This document shows, piece after piece, positions 10,401-23,253 of a stretch of DNA of 64,000 nt (its first letter is position 1; every line of letters starts with the position of its first letter). The stretch is taken from the NCBI RefSeq assembly GCF_963576545.1, contig NW_026870425.1, forward strand, positions 186,001-250,000, given 5' to 3'. The translations under genes and the position numbers were made by a program. The notes beneath the pieces were generated by a model. That model saw only the letters and a program-made list of their open reading frames with translations. It did not search any database and was not told the origin of the DNA. The DNA is from Limanda limanda (taxonomy: Eukaryota; Chordata; Actinopteri; Pleuronectiformes; Pleuronectidae).

Positions 10401-12104
10401 GCTTTCATCCCTAACCCTAACCCTAACCCTTCCGAAAGTCGGAGAAGCTCAAGGATGGTACCGATCGATGTGAGCAACCCCATTTAGTGGGGGTAGAGCC
10501 TACTTGCAAGTCTCTCCGACCTTCAAAAAAAAAGTTATTCAAGAATATCTCCTCAGATTTGGGGGAATTTCGTCGGTCGACCTCTTCCGAAGGTCGTACA
10601 AGCTCGGGGATGGTACCAATCGATCCGCAGGACCCAAATTAGTCCAGATGCAACCACTTTCCAAGTCTCTCCGACCTTCACAAAAAAAGTTATTCAAGAA
10701 TATCTCTTTCTCCTATGTGCTTTCATCCCTAACCCTAACCCTAACCCTTCCGAAAGTCGGAGAAGCTCAAGGATGGTACCGATCGATGCGCGCTACCCCA
10801 TTTAGTGGGGGTAGAGCCTACTTGCAAGTCTCTCCGACCTTCACAAAAAAAGTTATTCAAGAATATCTCTTTCTCCTATGTGCTTTCATCCCTAACCCTA
10901 ACCCTAACCCTTCCGAAAGTCGGAGAAGCTCAAGGATGGTACCGATCGATGCGCGCTACCCCATTTAGTGGGGGTAGAGCCTACTTGCAAGTCTCTCCGA
11001 CCTTCACAAAAAAAGTTATTCAAGAATATCTCTTTCTCCTATGTGCTTTCATCCCTAACCCTAACCCTAACCCTTCCGAAAGTCGGAGAAGCTCAAGGAT
11101 GGTACCGATCGATGCGCGCTACCCCATTTAGTGGGGGTAGAGCCTACTTGAAAGTCTCACCGACCTTCACAAAAAAAGTTATTCAAGAATATCTCCTCAG
11201 ATTTGGGGGAATTTCGTCGGTCGACCTCTTCCGAAGGTCGTACAAGCTCGGGGATGGTACCAATCGATCCGCAGGACCCAAATTAGTCCAGATGCAACCA
11301 CTTTCCAAGTCTCTCCGACCTTCACAAAAAAAGTTATTCAAGAATATCTCTTTCTCCTATGTGCTTTCATCCCTAACCCTAACCCTAACCCTTCCGAAAG
11401 TCGGAGAAGCTCAAGGATGGTACCGATCGATGCGCGCTACCCCATTTAGTGGGGGTAGAGCCTACTTGCAAGTCTCTCCGACCTTCACAAAAAAAGTTAT
11501 TCAAGAATATCTCCTCAGATTTGGGGGAATTTCGTCGGTCGACCTCTTCCGAAGGTCGTACAAGCTCGGGGATGGTACCAATCGATCCGCAGGACCCAAA
11601 TTAGTCCAGATGCAACCACTTTTCAAGTCTCTCCGACCTTCACAAAAAAAGTTATTCAAGAATATCTCTTTCTCCTATGTGCTTTCATCCCTAACCCTAA
11701 CCCTAACCCTTCCGAAAGTCGGAGAAGCTCAAGGATGGTACCGATCGATGCGCGCTACCCCATTTAGTGGGGGTAGAGCCTACTTGCAAGTCTCTCCGAC
11801 CTTCACAAAAAAAGTTATTCAAGAATATCTCTTTCTCCTATGTGCTTTCATCCCTAACCCTAACCCTAACCCTTCCGAAAGTCGGAGAAGCTCAAGGATG
11901 GTACCGATCGATGCGCGCTACCCCATTTAGTGGGGGTAGAGCCTACTTGCAAGTCTCTCCGACCTTCACAAAAAAAGTTATTCAAGAATATCTCCTCAGA
12001 TTTGGGGGAATTTCGTCGGTCGACCTCTTCCGAAGGTCATACAAGCTCGGGGATGGTACCAATCGATCCGCAGGACCCAAATTAGTCCAGATGCAACCAC
12101 TTTC
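7458..12104 (+). repeat. HOR II copy 1 (4,647 bp, 19 A plus 10 B)
   Basis: Order: A3B, AB, A2B, A3B, AB, AB, A2B, A3B, AB, A2B. B monomers start at 7947, 8265, 8746, 9390, 9708, 10026, 10507, 11151, 11469 and 11950. The unit is itself composed of a 1,443-bp block, a 1,761-bp block and a second 1,443-bp block. Position-specific markers include a 9-A tract in the B monomers at 8746 and 10507, GGGAGTAG at the end of the A at 9064, CTTCCAAAGG in the B at 9390, GTCTCACCG in the B at 11151 and CTTTTCAAG before the A at 11624. All recur in copies 2 and 3. Confidence 0.95.
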
Positions 12105-15100
12105 CAAGTCTCTCCGACCTTCACAAAAAAAGTTATTCAAGAATATCTCTTTCTCCTATGTGCTTTCATCCCTAACCCTAACCCTAACCCTTCCGAAAGT
12201 CGGAGAAGCTCAAGGATGGTACCGATCGATGCGCGCTACCCCATTTAGTGGGGGTAGAGCCTACTTGCAAGTCTCTCCGACCTTCACAAAAAAAGTTATT
12301 CAAGAATATCTCTTTCTCCTATGTGCTTTCATCCCTAACCCTAACCCTAACCCTTCCGAAAGTCGGAGAAGCTCACGGATGGTACCGATCGATGCGCGCT
12401 ACCCCATTTAGTGGGGGTAGAGCCTACTTGCAAGTCTCTCCGACCTTCACAAAAAAAGTTATTCAAGAATATCTCTTTCTCCTATGTGCTTTCATCCCTA
12501 ACCCTAACCCTAACCCTTCCGAAAGTCGGAGAAGCTCAAGGATGGTACCGATCGATGCGCGCTACCCCATTTAGTGGGGGTAGAGCCTACTTGAAAGTCT
12601 CTCCGACCTTCACAAAAAAAGTTATTCAAGAATATCTCCTCAGATTTGGGGGAATTTCGTCGGTCGACCTCTTCCGAAGGTCATACAAGCTCGGGGATGG
12701 TACCAATCGATCCGCAGGACCCAAATTAGTCCAGATGCAACCACTTTCCAAGTCTCTCCGACCTTCACAAAAAAAGTTATTCAAGAATATCTCTTTCTCC
12801 TATGTGCTTTCATCCCTAACCCTAACCCTAACCCTTCCGAAAGTCGGAGAAGCTCAAGGATGGTACCGATCGATGCGCGCTACCCCATTTAGTGGGGGTA
12901 GAGCCTACTTGCAAGTCTCTCCGACCTTCACAAAACAAGTTATTCAAGAATATCTCCTCAGATTTGGGGGAATTTCGTCGGTCGACCTCTTCCGAAGGTC
13001 ATACAAGCTCGGGGATGGTACCAATCGATCCGCAGGACCCAAATTAGTCCAGATGCAACCACTTTCCAAGTCTCTCCGACCTTCACAAAAAAAGTTATTC
13101 AAGAATATCTCTTTCTCCTATGTGCTTTCATCCCTAACCCTAACCCTAACCCTTCCGAAAGTCGGAGAAGCTCAAGGATGGTACCGATCGATGCGCGCTA
13201 CCCCATTTAGTGGGGGTAGAGCCTACTTGCAAGTCTCTCCGACCTTCACAAAAAAAGTTATTCAAGAATATCTCTTTCTCCTATGTGCTTTCATCCCTAA
13301 CCCTAACCCTAACCCTTCCGAAAGTCGGAGAAGCTCAAGGATGGTACCGATCGATGTGAGCAACCCCATTTAGTGGGGGTAGAGCCTACTTGCAAGTCTC
13401 TCCGACCTTCAAAAAAAAAGTTATTCAAGAATATCTCCTCAGATTTGGGGGAATTTCGTCGGTCGACCTCTTCCGAAGGTCGTACAAGCTCGGGGATGGT
13501 ACCAATCGATCCGCAGGACCCAAATTAGTCCAGATGCAACCACTTTCCAAGTCTCTCCGACCTTCACAAAAAAAGTTATTCAAGAATATCTCTTTCTCCT
13601 ATGTGCTTTCATCCCTAACCCTAACCCTAACCCTTCCGAAAGTCGGAGAAGCTCAAGGATGGTACCGATCGATGCGCGCTACCCCATTTAGTGGGGGTAG
13701 AGCCTACTTGCAAGTCTCTCCGACCTTCACAAAAAAAGTTATTCAAGAATATCTCTTTCTCCTATGTGCTTTCATCCCTAACCCTAACCCTAACCCTTCC
13801 GAAAGTCGGAGAAGCTCAAGGATGGTACCGATCGATGCGCGCTACCCCATTTAGTGGGAGTAGAGCCTACTTGCAAGTCTCTCCGACCTTCACAAAAAAA
13901 GTTATTCAAGAATATCTCTTTCTCCTATGTGCTTTCATCCCTAACCCTAACCCTAACCCTTCCGAAAGTCGGAGAAGCTCAAGGATGGTACCGATCGATG
14001 CGCGCTACCCCATTTAGTGGGGGTAGAGCCTACTTGAAAGTCTCTCCGACCTTCACAAAAAAAGTTATTCAAGAATATCTCCTCAGATTTGGGGGAATTT
14101 CGTCGGTCGACCTCTTCCAAAGGTCGTACAAGCTCGGGGATGGTACCAATCGATCCGCAGGACCCAAATTAGTCCAGATGCAACCACTTTCCAAGTCTCT
14201 CCGACCTTCACAAAAAAAGTTATTCAAGAATATCTCTTTCTCCTATGTGCTTTCATCCCTAACCCTAACCCTAACCCTTCCGAAAGTCGGAGAAGCTCAA
14301 GGATGGTACCGATCGATGCGCGCTACCCCATTTAGTGGGGGTAGAGCCTACTTGAAAGTCTCTCCGACCTTCACAAAAAAAGTTATTCAAGAATATCTCC
14401 TCAGATTTGGGGGAATTTCGTCGGTCGACCTCTTCCGAAGGTCATACAAGCTCGGGGATGGTACCAATCGATCCGCAGGACCCAAATTAGTCCAGATGCA
14501 ACCACTTTCCAAGTCTCTCCGACCTTCACAAAAAAAGTTATTCAAGAATATCTCTTTCTCCTATGTGCTTTCATCCCTAACCCTAACCCTAACCCTTCCG
14601 AAAGTCGGAGAAGCTCAAGGATGGTACCGATCGATGCGCGCTACCCCATTTAGTGGGGGTAGAGCCTACTTGCAAGTCTCTCCGACCTTCACAAAACAAG
14701 TTATTCAAGAATATCTCCTCAGATTTGGGGGAATTTCGTCGGTCGACCTCTTCCGAAGGTCATACAAGCTCGGGGATAGTACCAATCGATCCGCAGGACC
14801 CAAATTAGTCCAGATGCAACCACTTTCCAAGTCTCTCCGACCTTCACAAAAAAAGTTATTCAAGAATATCTCTTTCTCCTATGTGCTTTCATCCCTAACC
14901 CTAACCCTAACCCTTCCGAAAGTCGGAGAAGCTCAAGGATGGTACCGATCGATGCGCGCTACCCCATTTAGTGGGGGTAGAGCCTACTTGCAAGTCTCTC
15001 CGACCTTCACAAAAAAAGTTATTCAAGAATATCTCTTTCTCCTATGTGCTTTCATCCCTAACCCTAACCCTAACCCTTCCGAAAGTCGGAGAAGCTCAAG

Positions 15101-16751
15101 GATGGTACCGATCGATGTGAGCAACCCCATTTAGTGGGGGTAGAGCCTACTTGCAAGTCTCTCCGACCTTCAAAAAAAAAGTTATTCAAGAATATCTCCT
15201 CAGATTTGGGGGAATTTCGTCGGTCGACCTCTTCCGAAGGTCGTACAAGCTCGGGGATGGTACCAATCGATCCGCAGGACCCAAATTAGTCCAGATGCAA
15301 CCACTTTCCAAGTCTCTCCGACCTTCACAAAAAAAGTTATTCAAGAATATCTCTTTCTCCTATGTGCTTTCATCCCTAACCCTAACCCTAACCCTTCCGA
15401 AAGTCGGAGAAGCTCAAGGATGGTACCGATCGATGCGCGCTACCCCATTTAGTGGGGGTAGAGCCTACTTGCAAGTCTCTCCGACCTTCACAAAAAAAGT
15501 TATTCAAGAATATCTCTTTCTCCTATGTGCTTTCATCCCTAACCCTAACCCTAACCCTTCCGAAAGTCGGAGAAGCTCAAGGATGGTACCGATCGATGCG
15601 CGCTACCCCATTTAGTGGGGGTAGAGCCTACTTGCAAGTCTCTCCGACCTTCACAAAAAAAGTTATTCAAGAATATCTCTTTCTCCTATGTGCTTTCATC
15701 CCTAACCCTAACCCTAACCCTTCCGAAAGTCGGAGAAGCTCAAGGATGGTACCGATCGATGCGCGCTACCCCATTTAGTGGGGGTAGAGCCTACTTGAAA
15801 GTCTCACCGACCTTCACAAAAAAAGTTATTCAAGAATATCTCCTCAGATTTGGGGGAATTTCGTCGGTCGACCTCTTCCGAAGGTCGTACAAGCTCGGGG
15901 ATGGTACCAATCGATCCGCAGGACCCAAATTAGTCCAGATGCAACCACTTTCCAAGTCTCTCCGACCTTCACAAAAAAAGTTATTCAAGAATATCTCTTT
16001 CTCCTATGTGCTTTCATCCCTAACCCTAACCCTAACCCTTCCGAAAGTCGGAGAAGCTCAAGGATGGTACCGATCGATGCGCGCTACCCCATTTAGTGGG
16101 GGTAGAGCCTACTTGCAAGTCTCTCCGACCTTCACAAAAAAAGTTATTCAAGAATATCTCCTCAGATTTGGGGGAATTTCGTCGGTCGACCTCTTCCGAA
16201 GGTCGTACAAGCTCGGGGATGGTACCAATCGATCCGCAGGACCCAAATTAGTCCAGATGCAACCACTTTTCAAGTCTCTCCGACCTTCACAAAAAAAGTT
16301 ATTCAAGAATATCTCTTTCTCCTATGTGCTTTCATCCCTAACCCTAACCCTAACCCTTCCGAAAGTCGGAGAAGCTCAAGGATGGTACCGATCGATGCGC
16401 GCTACCCCATTTAGTGGGGGTAGAGCCTACTTGCAAGTCTCTCCGACCTTCACAAAAAAAGTTATTCAAGAATATCTCTTTCTCCTATGTGCTTTCATCC
16501 CTAACCCTAACCCTAACCCTTCCGAAAGTCGGAGAAGCTCAAGGATGGTACTGATCGATGCGCGCTACCCCATTTAGTGGGGGTAGAGCCTACTTGCAAG
16601 TCTCTCCGACCTTCACAAAAAAAGTTATTCAAGAATATCTCCTCAGATTTGGGGGAATTTCGTCGGTCGACCTCTTCCGAAGGTCATACAAGCTCGGGGA
16701 TGGTACCAATCGATCCGCAGGACCCAAATTAGTCCAGATGCAACCACTTTC
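12105..16751 (+). repeat. HOR II copy 2 (4,647 bp)
   Basis: Same 29-monomer order as copy 1, shifted by exactly 4,647 bp. Differences seen by eye are few: C at 12376 (CTCACGG), A at 14778 (GGGGATAGT, shared with copy 3 and absent from copy 1) and T at 16552 (GGTACTGATC). Copies are therefore about 99.9% identical, which points to very recent amplification. Confidence 0.95.
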
Positions 16752-19700
16752 CAAGTCTCTCCGACCTTCACAAAAAAAGTTATTCAAGAATATCTCTTTC
16801 TCCTATGTGCTTTCATCCCTAACCCTAACCCTAACCCTTCCGAAAGTCGGAGAAGCTCAAGGATGGTACCGATCGATGCGCGCTACCCCATTTAGTGGGG
16901 GTAGAGCCTACTTGCAAGTCTCTCCGACCTTCACAAAAAAAGTTATTCAAGAATATCTCTTTCTCCTATGTGCTTTCATCCCTAACCCTAACCCTAACCC
17001 TTCCGAAAGTCGGAGAAGCTCAAAGATGGTACCGATCGATGCGCGCTACCCCATTTAGTGGGGGTAGAGCCTACTTGCAAGTCTCTCCGACCTTCACAAA
17101 AAAAGTTATTCAAGAATATCTCTTTCTCCTATGTGCTTTCATCCCTAACCCTAACCCTAACCCTTCCGAAAGTCGGAGAAGCTCAAGGATGGTACCGATC
17201 GATGCGCGCTACCCCATTTAGTGGGGGTAGAGCCTACTTGAAAGTCTCTCCGACCTTCACAAAAAAAGTTATTCAAGAATATCTCCTCAGATTTGGGGGA
17301 ATTTCGTCGGTCGACCTCTTCCGAAGGTCATACAAGCTCGGGGATGGTACCAATCGATCCGCAGGACCCAAATTAGTCCAGATGCAACCACTTTCCAAGT
17401 CTCTCCGACCTTCACAAAAAAAGTTATTCAAGAATATCTCTTTCTCCTATGTGCTTTCATCCCTAACCCTAACCCTAACCCTTCCGAAAGTCGGAGAAGC
17501 TCAAGGATGGTACCGATCGATGCGCGCTACCCCATTTAGTGGGGGTAGAGCCTACTTGCAAGTCTCTCCGACCTTCACAAAACAAGTTATTCAAGAATAT
17601 CTCCTCAGATTTGGGGGAATTTCGTCGGTCGACCTCTTCCGAAGGTCATACAAGCTCGGGGATGGTACCAATCGATCCGCAGGACCCAAATTAGTCCAGA
17701 TGCAACCACTTTCCAAGTCTCTCCGACCTTCACAAAAAAAGTTATTCAAGAATATCTCTTTCTCCTATGTGCTTTCATCCCTAACCCTAACCCTAACCCT
17801 TCCGAAAGTCGGAGAAGCTCAAGGATGGTACCGATCGATGCGCGCTACCCCATTTAGTGGGGGTAGAGCCTACTTGCAAGTCTCTCCGACCTTCACAAAA
17901 AAAGTTATTCAAGAATATCTCTTTCTCCTATGTGCTTTCATCCCTAACCCTAACCCTAACCCTTCCGAAAGTCGGAGAAGCTCAAGGATGGTACCGATCG
18001 ATGTGAGCAACCCCATTTAGTGGGGGTAGAGCCTACTTGCAAGTCTCTCCGACCTTCAAAAAAAAAGTTATTCAAGAATATCTCCTCAGATTTGGGGGAA
18101 TTTCGTCGGTCGACCTCTTCCGAAGGTCGTACAAGCTCGGGGATGGTACCAATCGATCCGCAGGACCCAAATTAGTCCAGATGCAACCACTTTCCAAGTC
18201 TCTCCGACCTTCACAAAAAAAGTTATTCAAGAATATCTCTTTCTCCTATGTGCTTTCATCCCTAACCCTAACCCTAACCCTTCCGAAAGTCGGAGAAGCT
18301 CAAGGATGGTACCGATCGATGCGCGCTACCCCATTTAGTGGGGGTAGAGCCTACTTGCAAGTCTCTCCGACCTTCACAAAAAAAGTTATTCAAGAATATC
18401 TCTTTCTCCTATGTGCTTTCATCCCTAACCCTAACCCTAACCCTTCCGAAAGTCGGAGAAGCTCAAGGATGGTACCGATCGATGCGCGCTACCCCATTTA
18501 GTGGGAGTAGAGCCTACTTGCAAGTCTCTCCGACCTTCACAAAAAAAGTTATTCAAGAATATCTCTTTCTCCTATGTGCTTTCATCCCTAACCCTAACCC
18601 TAACCCTTCCGAAAGTCGGAGAAGCTCAAGGATGGTACCGATCGATGCGCGCTACCCCATTTAGTGGGGGTAGAGCCTACTTGAAAGTCTCTCCGACCTT
18701 CACAAAAAAAGTTATTCAAGAATATCTCCTCAGATTTGGGGGAATTTCGTCGGTCGACCTCTTCCAAAGGTCGTACAAGCTCGGGGATGGTACCAATCGA
18801 TCCGCAGGACCCAAATTAGTCCAGATGCAACCACTTTCCAAGTCTCTCCGACCTTCACAAAAAAAGTTATTCAAGAATATCTCTTTCTCCTATGTGCTTT
18901 CATCCCTAACCCTAACCCTAACCCTTCCGAAAGTCGGAGAAGCTCAAGGATGGTACCGATCGATGCGCGCTACCCCATTTAGTGGGGGTAGAGCCTACTT
19001 GAAAGTCTCTCCGACCTTCACAAAAAAAGTTATTCAAGAATATCTCCTCAGATTTGGGGGAATTTCGTCGGTCGACCTCTTCCGAAGGTCATACAAGCTC
19101 GGGGATGGTACCAATCGATCCGCAGGACCCAAATTAGTCCAGATGCAACCACTTTCCAAGTCTCTCCGACCTTCACAAAAAAAGTTATTCAAGAATATCT
19201 CTTTCTCCTATGTGCTTTCATCCCTAACCCTAACCCTAACCCTTCCGAAAGTCGGAGAAGCTCAAGGATGGTACCGATCGATGCGCGCTACCCCATTTAG
19301 TGGGGGTAGAGCCTACTTGCAAGTCTCTCCGACCTTCACAAAACAAGTTATTCAAGAATATCTCCTCAGATTTGGGGGAATTTCGTCGGTCGACCTCTTC
19401 CGAAGGTCATACAAGCTCGGGGATAGTACCAATCGATCCGCAGGACCCAAATTAGTCCAGATGCAACCACTTTCCAAGTCTCTCCGACCTTCACAAAAAA
19501 AGTTATTCAAGAATATCTCTTTCTCCTATGTGCTTTCATCCCTAACCCTAACCCTAACCCTTCCGAAAGTCGGAGAAGCTCAAGGATGGTACCGATCGAT
19601 GCGCGCTACCCCATTTAGTGGGGGTAGAGCCTACTTGCAAGTCTCTCCGACCTTCACAAAAAAAGTTATTCAAGAATATCTCTTTCTCCTATGTGCTTTC

Positions 19701-21398
19701 ATCCCTAACCCTAACCCTAACCCTTCCGAAAGTCGGAGAAGCTCAAGGATGGTACCGATCGATGTGAGCAACCCCATTTAGTGGGGGTAGAGCCTACTTG
19801 CAAGTCTCTCCGACCTTCAAAAAAAAAGTTATTCAAGAATATCTCCTCAGATTTGGGGGAATTTCGTCGGTCGACCTCTTCCGAAGGTCGTACAAGCTCG
19901 GGGATGGTACCAATCGATCCGCAGGACCCAAATTAGTCCAGATGCAACCACTTTCCAAGTCTCTCCGACCTTCACAAAAAAAGTTATTCAAGAATATCTC
20001 TTTCTCCTATGTGCTTTCATCCCTAACCCTAACCCTAACCCTTCCGAAAGTCGGAGAAGCTCAAGGATGGTACCGATCGATGCGCGCTACCCCATTTAGT
20101 GGGGGTAGAGCCTACTTGCAAGTCTCTCCGACCTTCACAAAAAAAGTTATTCAAGAATATCTCTTTCTCCTATGTGCTTTCATCCCTAACCCTAACCCTA
20201 ACCCTTCCGAAAGTCGGAGAAGCTCAAGGATGGTACCGATCGATGCGCGCTACCCCATTTAGTGGGGGTAGAGCCTACTTGCAAGTCTCTCCGACCTTCA
20301 CAAAAAAAGTTATTCAAGAATATCTCTTTCTCCTATGTGCTTTCATCCCTAACCCTAACCCTAACCCTTCCGAAAGTCGGAGAAGCTCAAGGATGGTACC
20401 GATCGATGCGCGCTACCCCATTTAGTGGGGGTAGAGCCTACTTGAAAGTCTCACCGACCTTCACAAAAAAAGTTATTCAAGAATATCTCCTCAGATTTGG
20501 GGGAATTTCGTCGGTCGACCTCTTCCGAAGGTCATACAAGCTCGGGGATGGTACCAATCGATCCGCAGGACCCAAATTAGTCCAGATGCAACCACTTTCC
20601 AAGTCTCTCCGACCTTCACAAAAAAAGTTATTCAAGAATATCTCTTTCTCCTATGTGCTTTCATCCCTAACCCTAACCCTAACCCTTCCGAAAGTCGGAG
20701 AAGCTCAAGGATGGTACCGATCGATGCGCGCTACCCCATTTAGTGGGGGTAGAGCCTACTTGCAAGTCTCTCCGACCTTCACAAAAAAAGTTATTCAAGA
20801 ATATCTCCTCAGATTTGGGGGAATTTCGTCGGTCGACCTCTTCCGAAGGTCGTACAAGCTCGGGGATGGTACCAATCGATCCGCAGGACCCAAATTAGTC
20901 CAGATGCAACCACTTTTCAAGTCTCTCCGACCTTCACAAAAAAAGTTATTCAAGAATATCTCTTTCTCCTATGTGCTTTCATCCCTAACCCTAACCCTAA
21001 CCCTTCCGAAAGTCGGAGAAGCTCAAGGATGGTACCGATCGATGCGCGCTACCCCATTTAGTGGGGGTAGAGCCTACTTGCAAGTCTCTCCGACCTTCAC
21101 AAAAAAAGTTATTCAAGAATATCTCTTTCTCCTATGTGCTTTCATCCCTAACCCTAACCCTAACCCTTCCGAAAGTCGGAGAAGCTCAAGGATGGTACCG
21201 ATCGATGCGCGCTACCCCATTTAGTGGGGGTAGAGCCTACTTGCAAGTCTCTCCGACCTTCACAAAAAAAGTTATTCAAGAATATCTCCTCAGATTTGGG
21301 GGAATTTCGTCGGTCGACCTCTTCCGAAGGTCATACAAGCTCGGGGATGGTACCAATCGATCCGCAGGACCCAAATTAGTCCAGATGCAACCACTTTC
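16752..21398 (+). repeat. HOR II copy 3 (4,647 bp)
   Basis: Third consecutive copy with the same monomer order. Visible private changes are A at 17024 (CTCAAAG) and A at 20534 (GGTCATAC where copies 1 and 2 read GGTCGTAC). It shares A at 19425 with copy 2. The HOR period is lost in the next monomers: the second A of the next would-be copy (21562) ends in GTGCGCAACCCC and is followed by B at 21725 instead of a third A. Confidence 0.94.
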
Positions 21399-22849
21399 CA
21401 AGTCTCTCCGACCTTCACAAAAAAAGTTATTCAAGAATATCTCTTTCTCCTATGTGCTTTCAGCCCTAACCCTAACCCTAACCCTTCCGAAAGTCGGAGA
21501 AGCTCAAGGATGGTACCGATCGATGCGCGCTACCCCATTTAGTGGGGGTAGAGCCTACTTGCAAGTCTCTCCGACCTTCACAAAAAAAGTTATTCAAGAA
21601 TATCTCTTTCTCCTATGTGCTTTCATCCCTAACCCTAACCCTAACCCTTCCGAAAGTCGGAGAAGCTCAAGGATGGTACCGATCGATGTGCGCAACCCCA
21701 TTTAGTGGGGGTAGAGCCTACTTGCAAGTCTCTCCGACCTTCAAAAAAAAAGTTATTCAAGAATATCTCCTCAGATTTGGGGGAATTTCGTCGGTCGACC
21801 TCTTCCGAAGGTCGTACAAGCTCGGGGATGGTACCAATCGATCCGCAGGACCCAAATTAGTCCAGATGCAACCACTTTCCAAGTCTCTCCGACCTTCAAA
21901 AAAAAAGTTATTCAAGAATATCTCTTTCTCCTATGTGCTTTCATCCCTAACCCTAACCCTAACCCTTCCGAAAGTCGGAGAAGCTCAAGGATGGTACCGA
22001 TCGATGTGCGCTACCCCATTTAGTGGGGGTAGAGCCTACTTGCAAGTCTCTCCGACCTTCACAAAAAAAGTTATTCAAGAATATCTCTTTCTCCTATGTG
22101 CTTTCATCCCTAACCCTAACCCTAACCCTTCCGAAAGTCGGAGAAGCTCAAGGATGGTACCGATTGATGCGCGCTACCCCATTTAGTGGGGGTCGAGCCT
22201 ACTTGCAAGTCTCTCCGACCTTCACAAAAAAAGTTATTCAAGAATATCTCTTTCTCCTATGTGCTTTCATCCCTAACCCTAACCCTAACCCTTCCGAAAG
22301 TCGGAGAAGCTCAAGGATGGTACCGATCGATGCGCGCTACCCCATTTAGTGGGGGTAGAGCCTACTTGCAAGTCTCTCCGACCTTCACAAAACAAGTTAT
22401 TCAAGAATATCTCCTCAGATTTGGGGGAATTTCGTCGGTCGACCTCTTCCGAAGGTCATACAAGCTCGGGGATGGTACCAATCGATCCGCAGGACCCAAA
22501 TTAGTCCAGATGCAACCACTTTCCAAGTCTCTCCGACCTTCACAAAAAAAGTTATTCAAGAATATCTCTTTCTCCTATGTGCTTTCATCCCTAACCCTAA
22601 CCCTAACCCTTCCGAAAGTCGGAGAAGCTCAAGGATGGTACCGATCGATGCGCGCTACCCCATTTAGTGGGGGTAGAGCCTACTTGCAAGTCTCTCCGAC
22701 CTTCACAAAAAAAGTTATTCAAGAATATCTCTTTCTCCTATGTGCTTTCATCCCTAACCCTAACCCTAACCCTTCCGAAAGTCGGAGAAGCTCAAGGATG
22801 GTATTGATCGATGCGCGCTACCCCATTTAGTGGGGGTAGAGCCTACTTG
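21399..22849 (+). repeat. Right flank module, copy of 5852-7302
   Basis: Monomers start at 21399, 21562, 21725 (B), 21880, 22043, 22206, 22369 (B), 22524 and 22687. The marker order is the same as at 5852-7302. Private changes include G at 21463 just before the telomere motif, CGATTGATG near 22165 and GGTATTGATC near 22803. Similar modules on both sides of the three HOR II copies suggest that HOR II expanded inside, or was inserted into, an older arrangement. Confidence 0.85.
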
Positions 22850-23232
22850 CAAGTCTCTCCGACCTTCACAAAAAAAGTTATTCAAGAATATCTCTTTCTC
22901 CTATGTGCTTTCATCCCTAACCCTAACCCTAACCCTTCCGAAAGTCGGAGAAGCTCAAGGATGGTACCGATCGATGTGCGCAACCCCATTTAGTGGGGGT
23001 AGAGCCTACTTGCAAGTCTCTCCGACCTTCAAAAAAAAAGTTATTCAAGAATATCTCCTCAGATTTGGGGGAATTTCGTCGGTCGACCTCTTCCGAAGGT
23101 CGTACAAGCTCGGGGATGGTACCAATCGATCCGCAGGACCCAAATTAGTCCAGATGCAACCACTTTCCAAGTCTCTCCGACCTTCAAAAAAAAAGTTATT
23201 CAAGAATATCTCTTTCTCCTATGTGCTTTCAT

Positions 23233-23253
23233 CCCTAACCCTGACCCTAACCC
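23233..23253 (+). repeat. Telomere-like motif with CTGACC variant
   Basis: In the A monomer at 23168 the second unit reads CCCTGA (A to G at 23243). The four CCC tracts remain, so G-quadruplex potential is kept with a changed loop. Confidence 0.95.
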
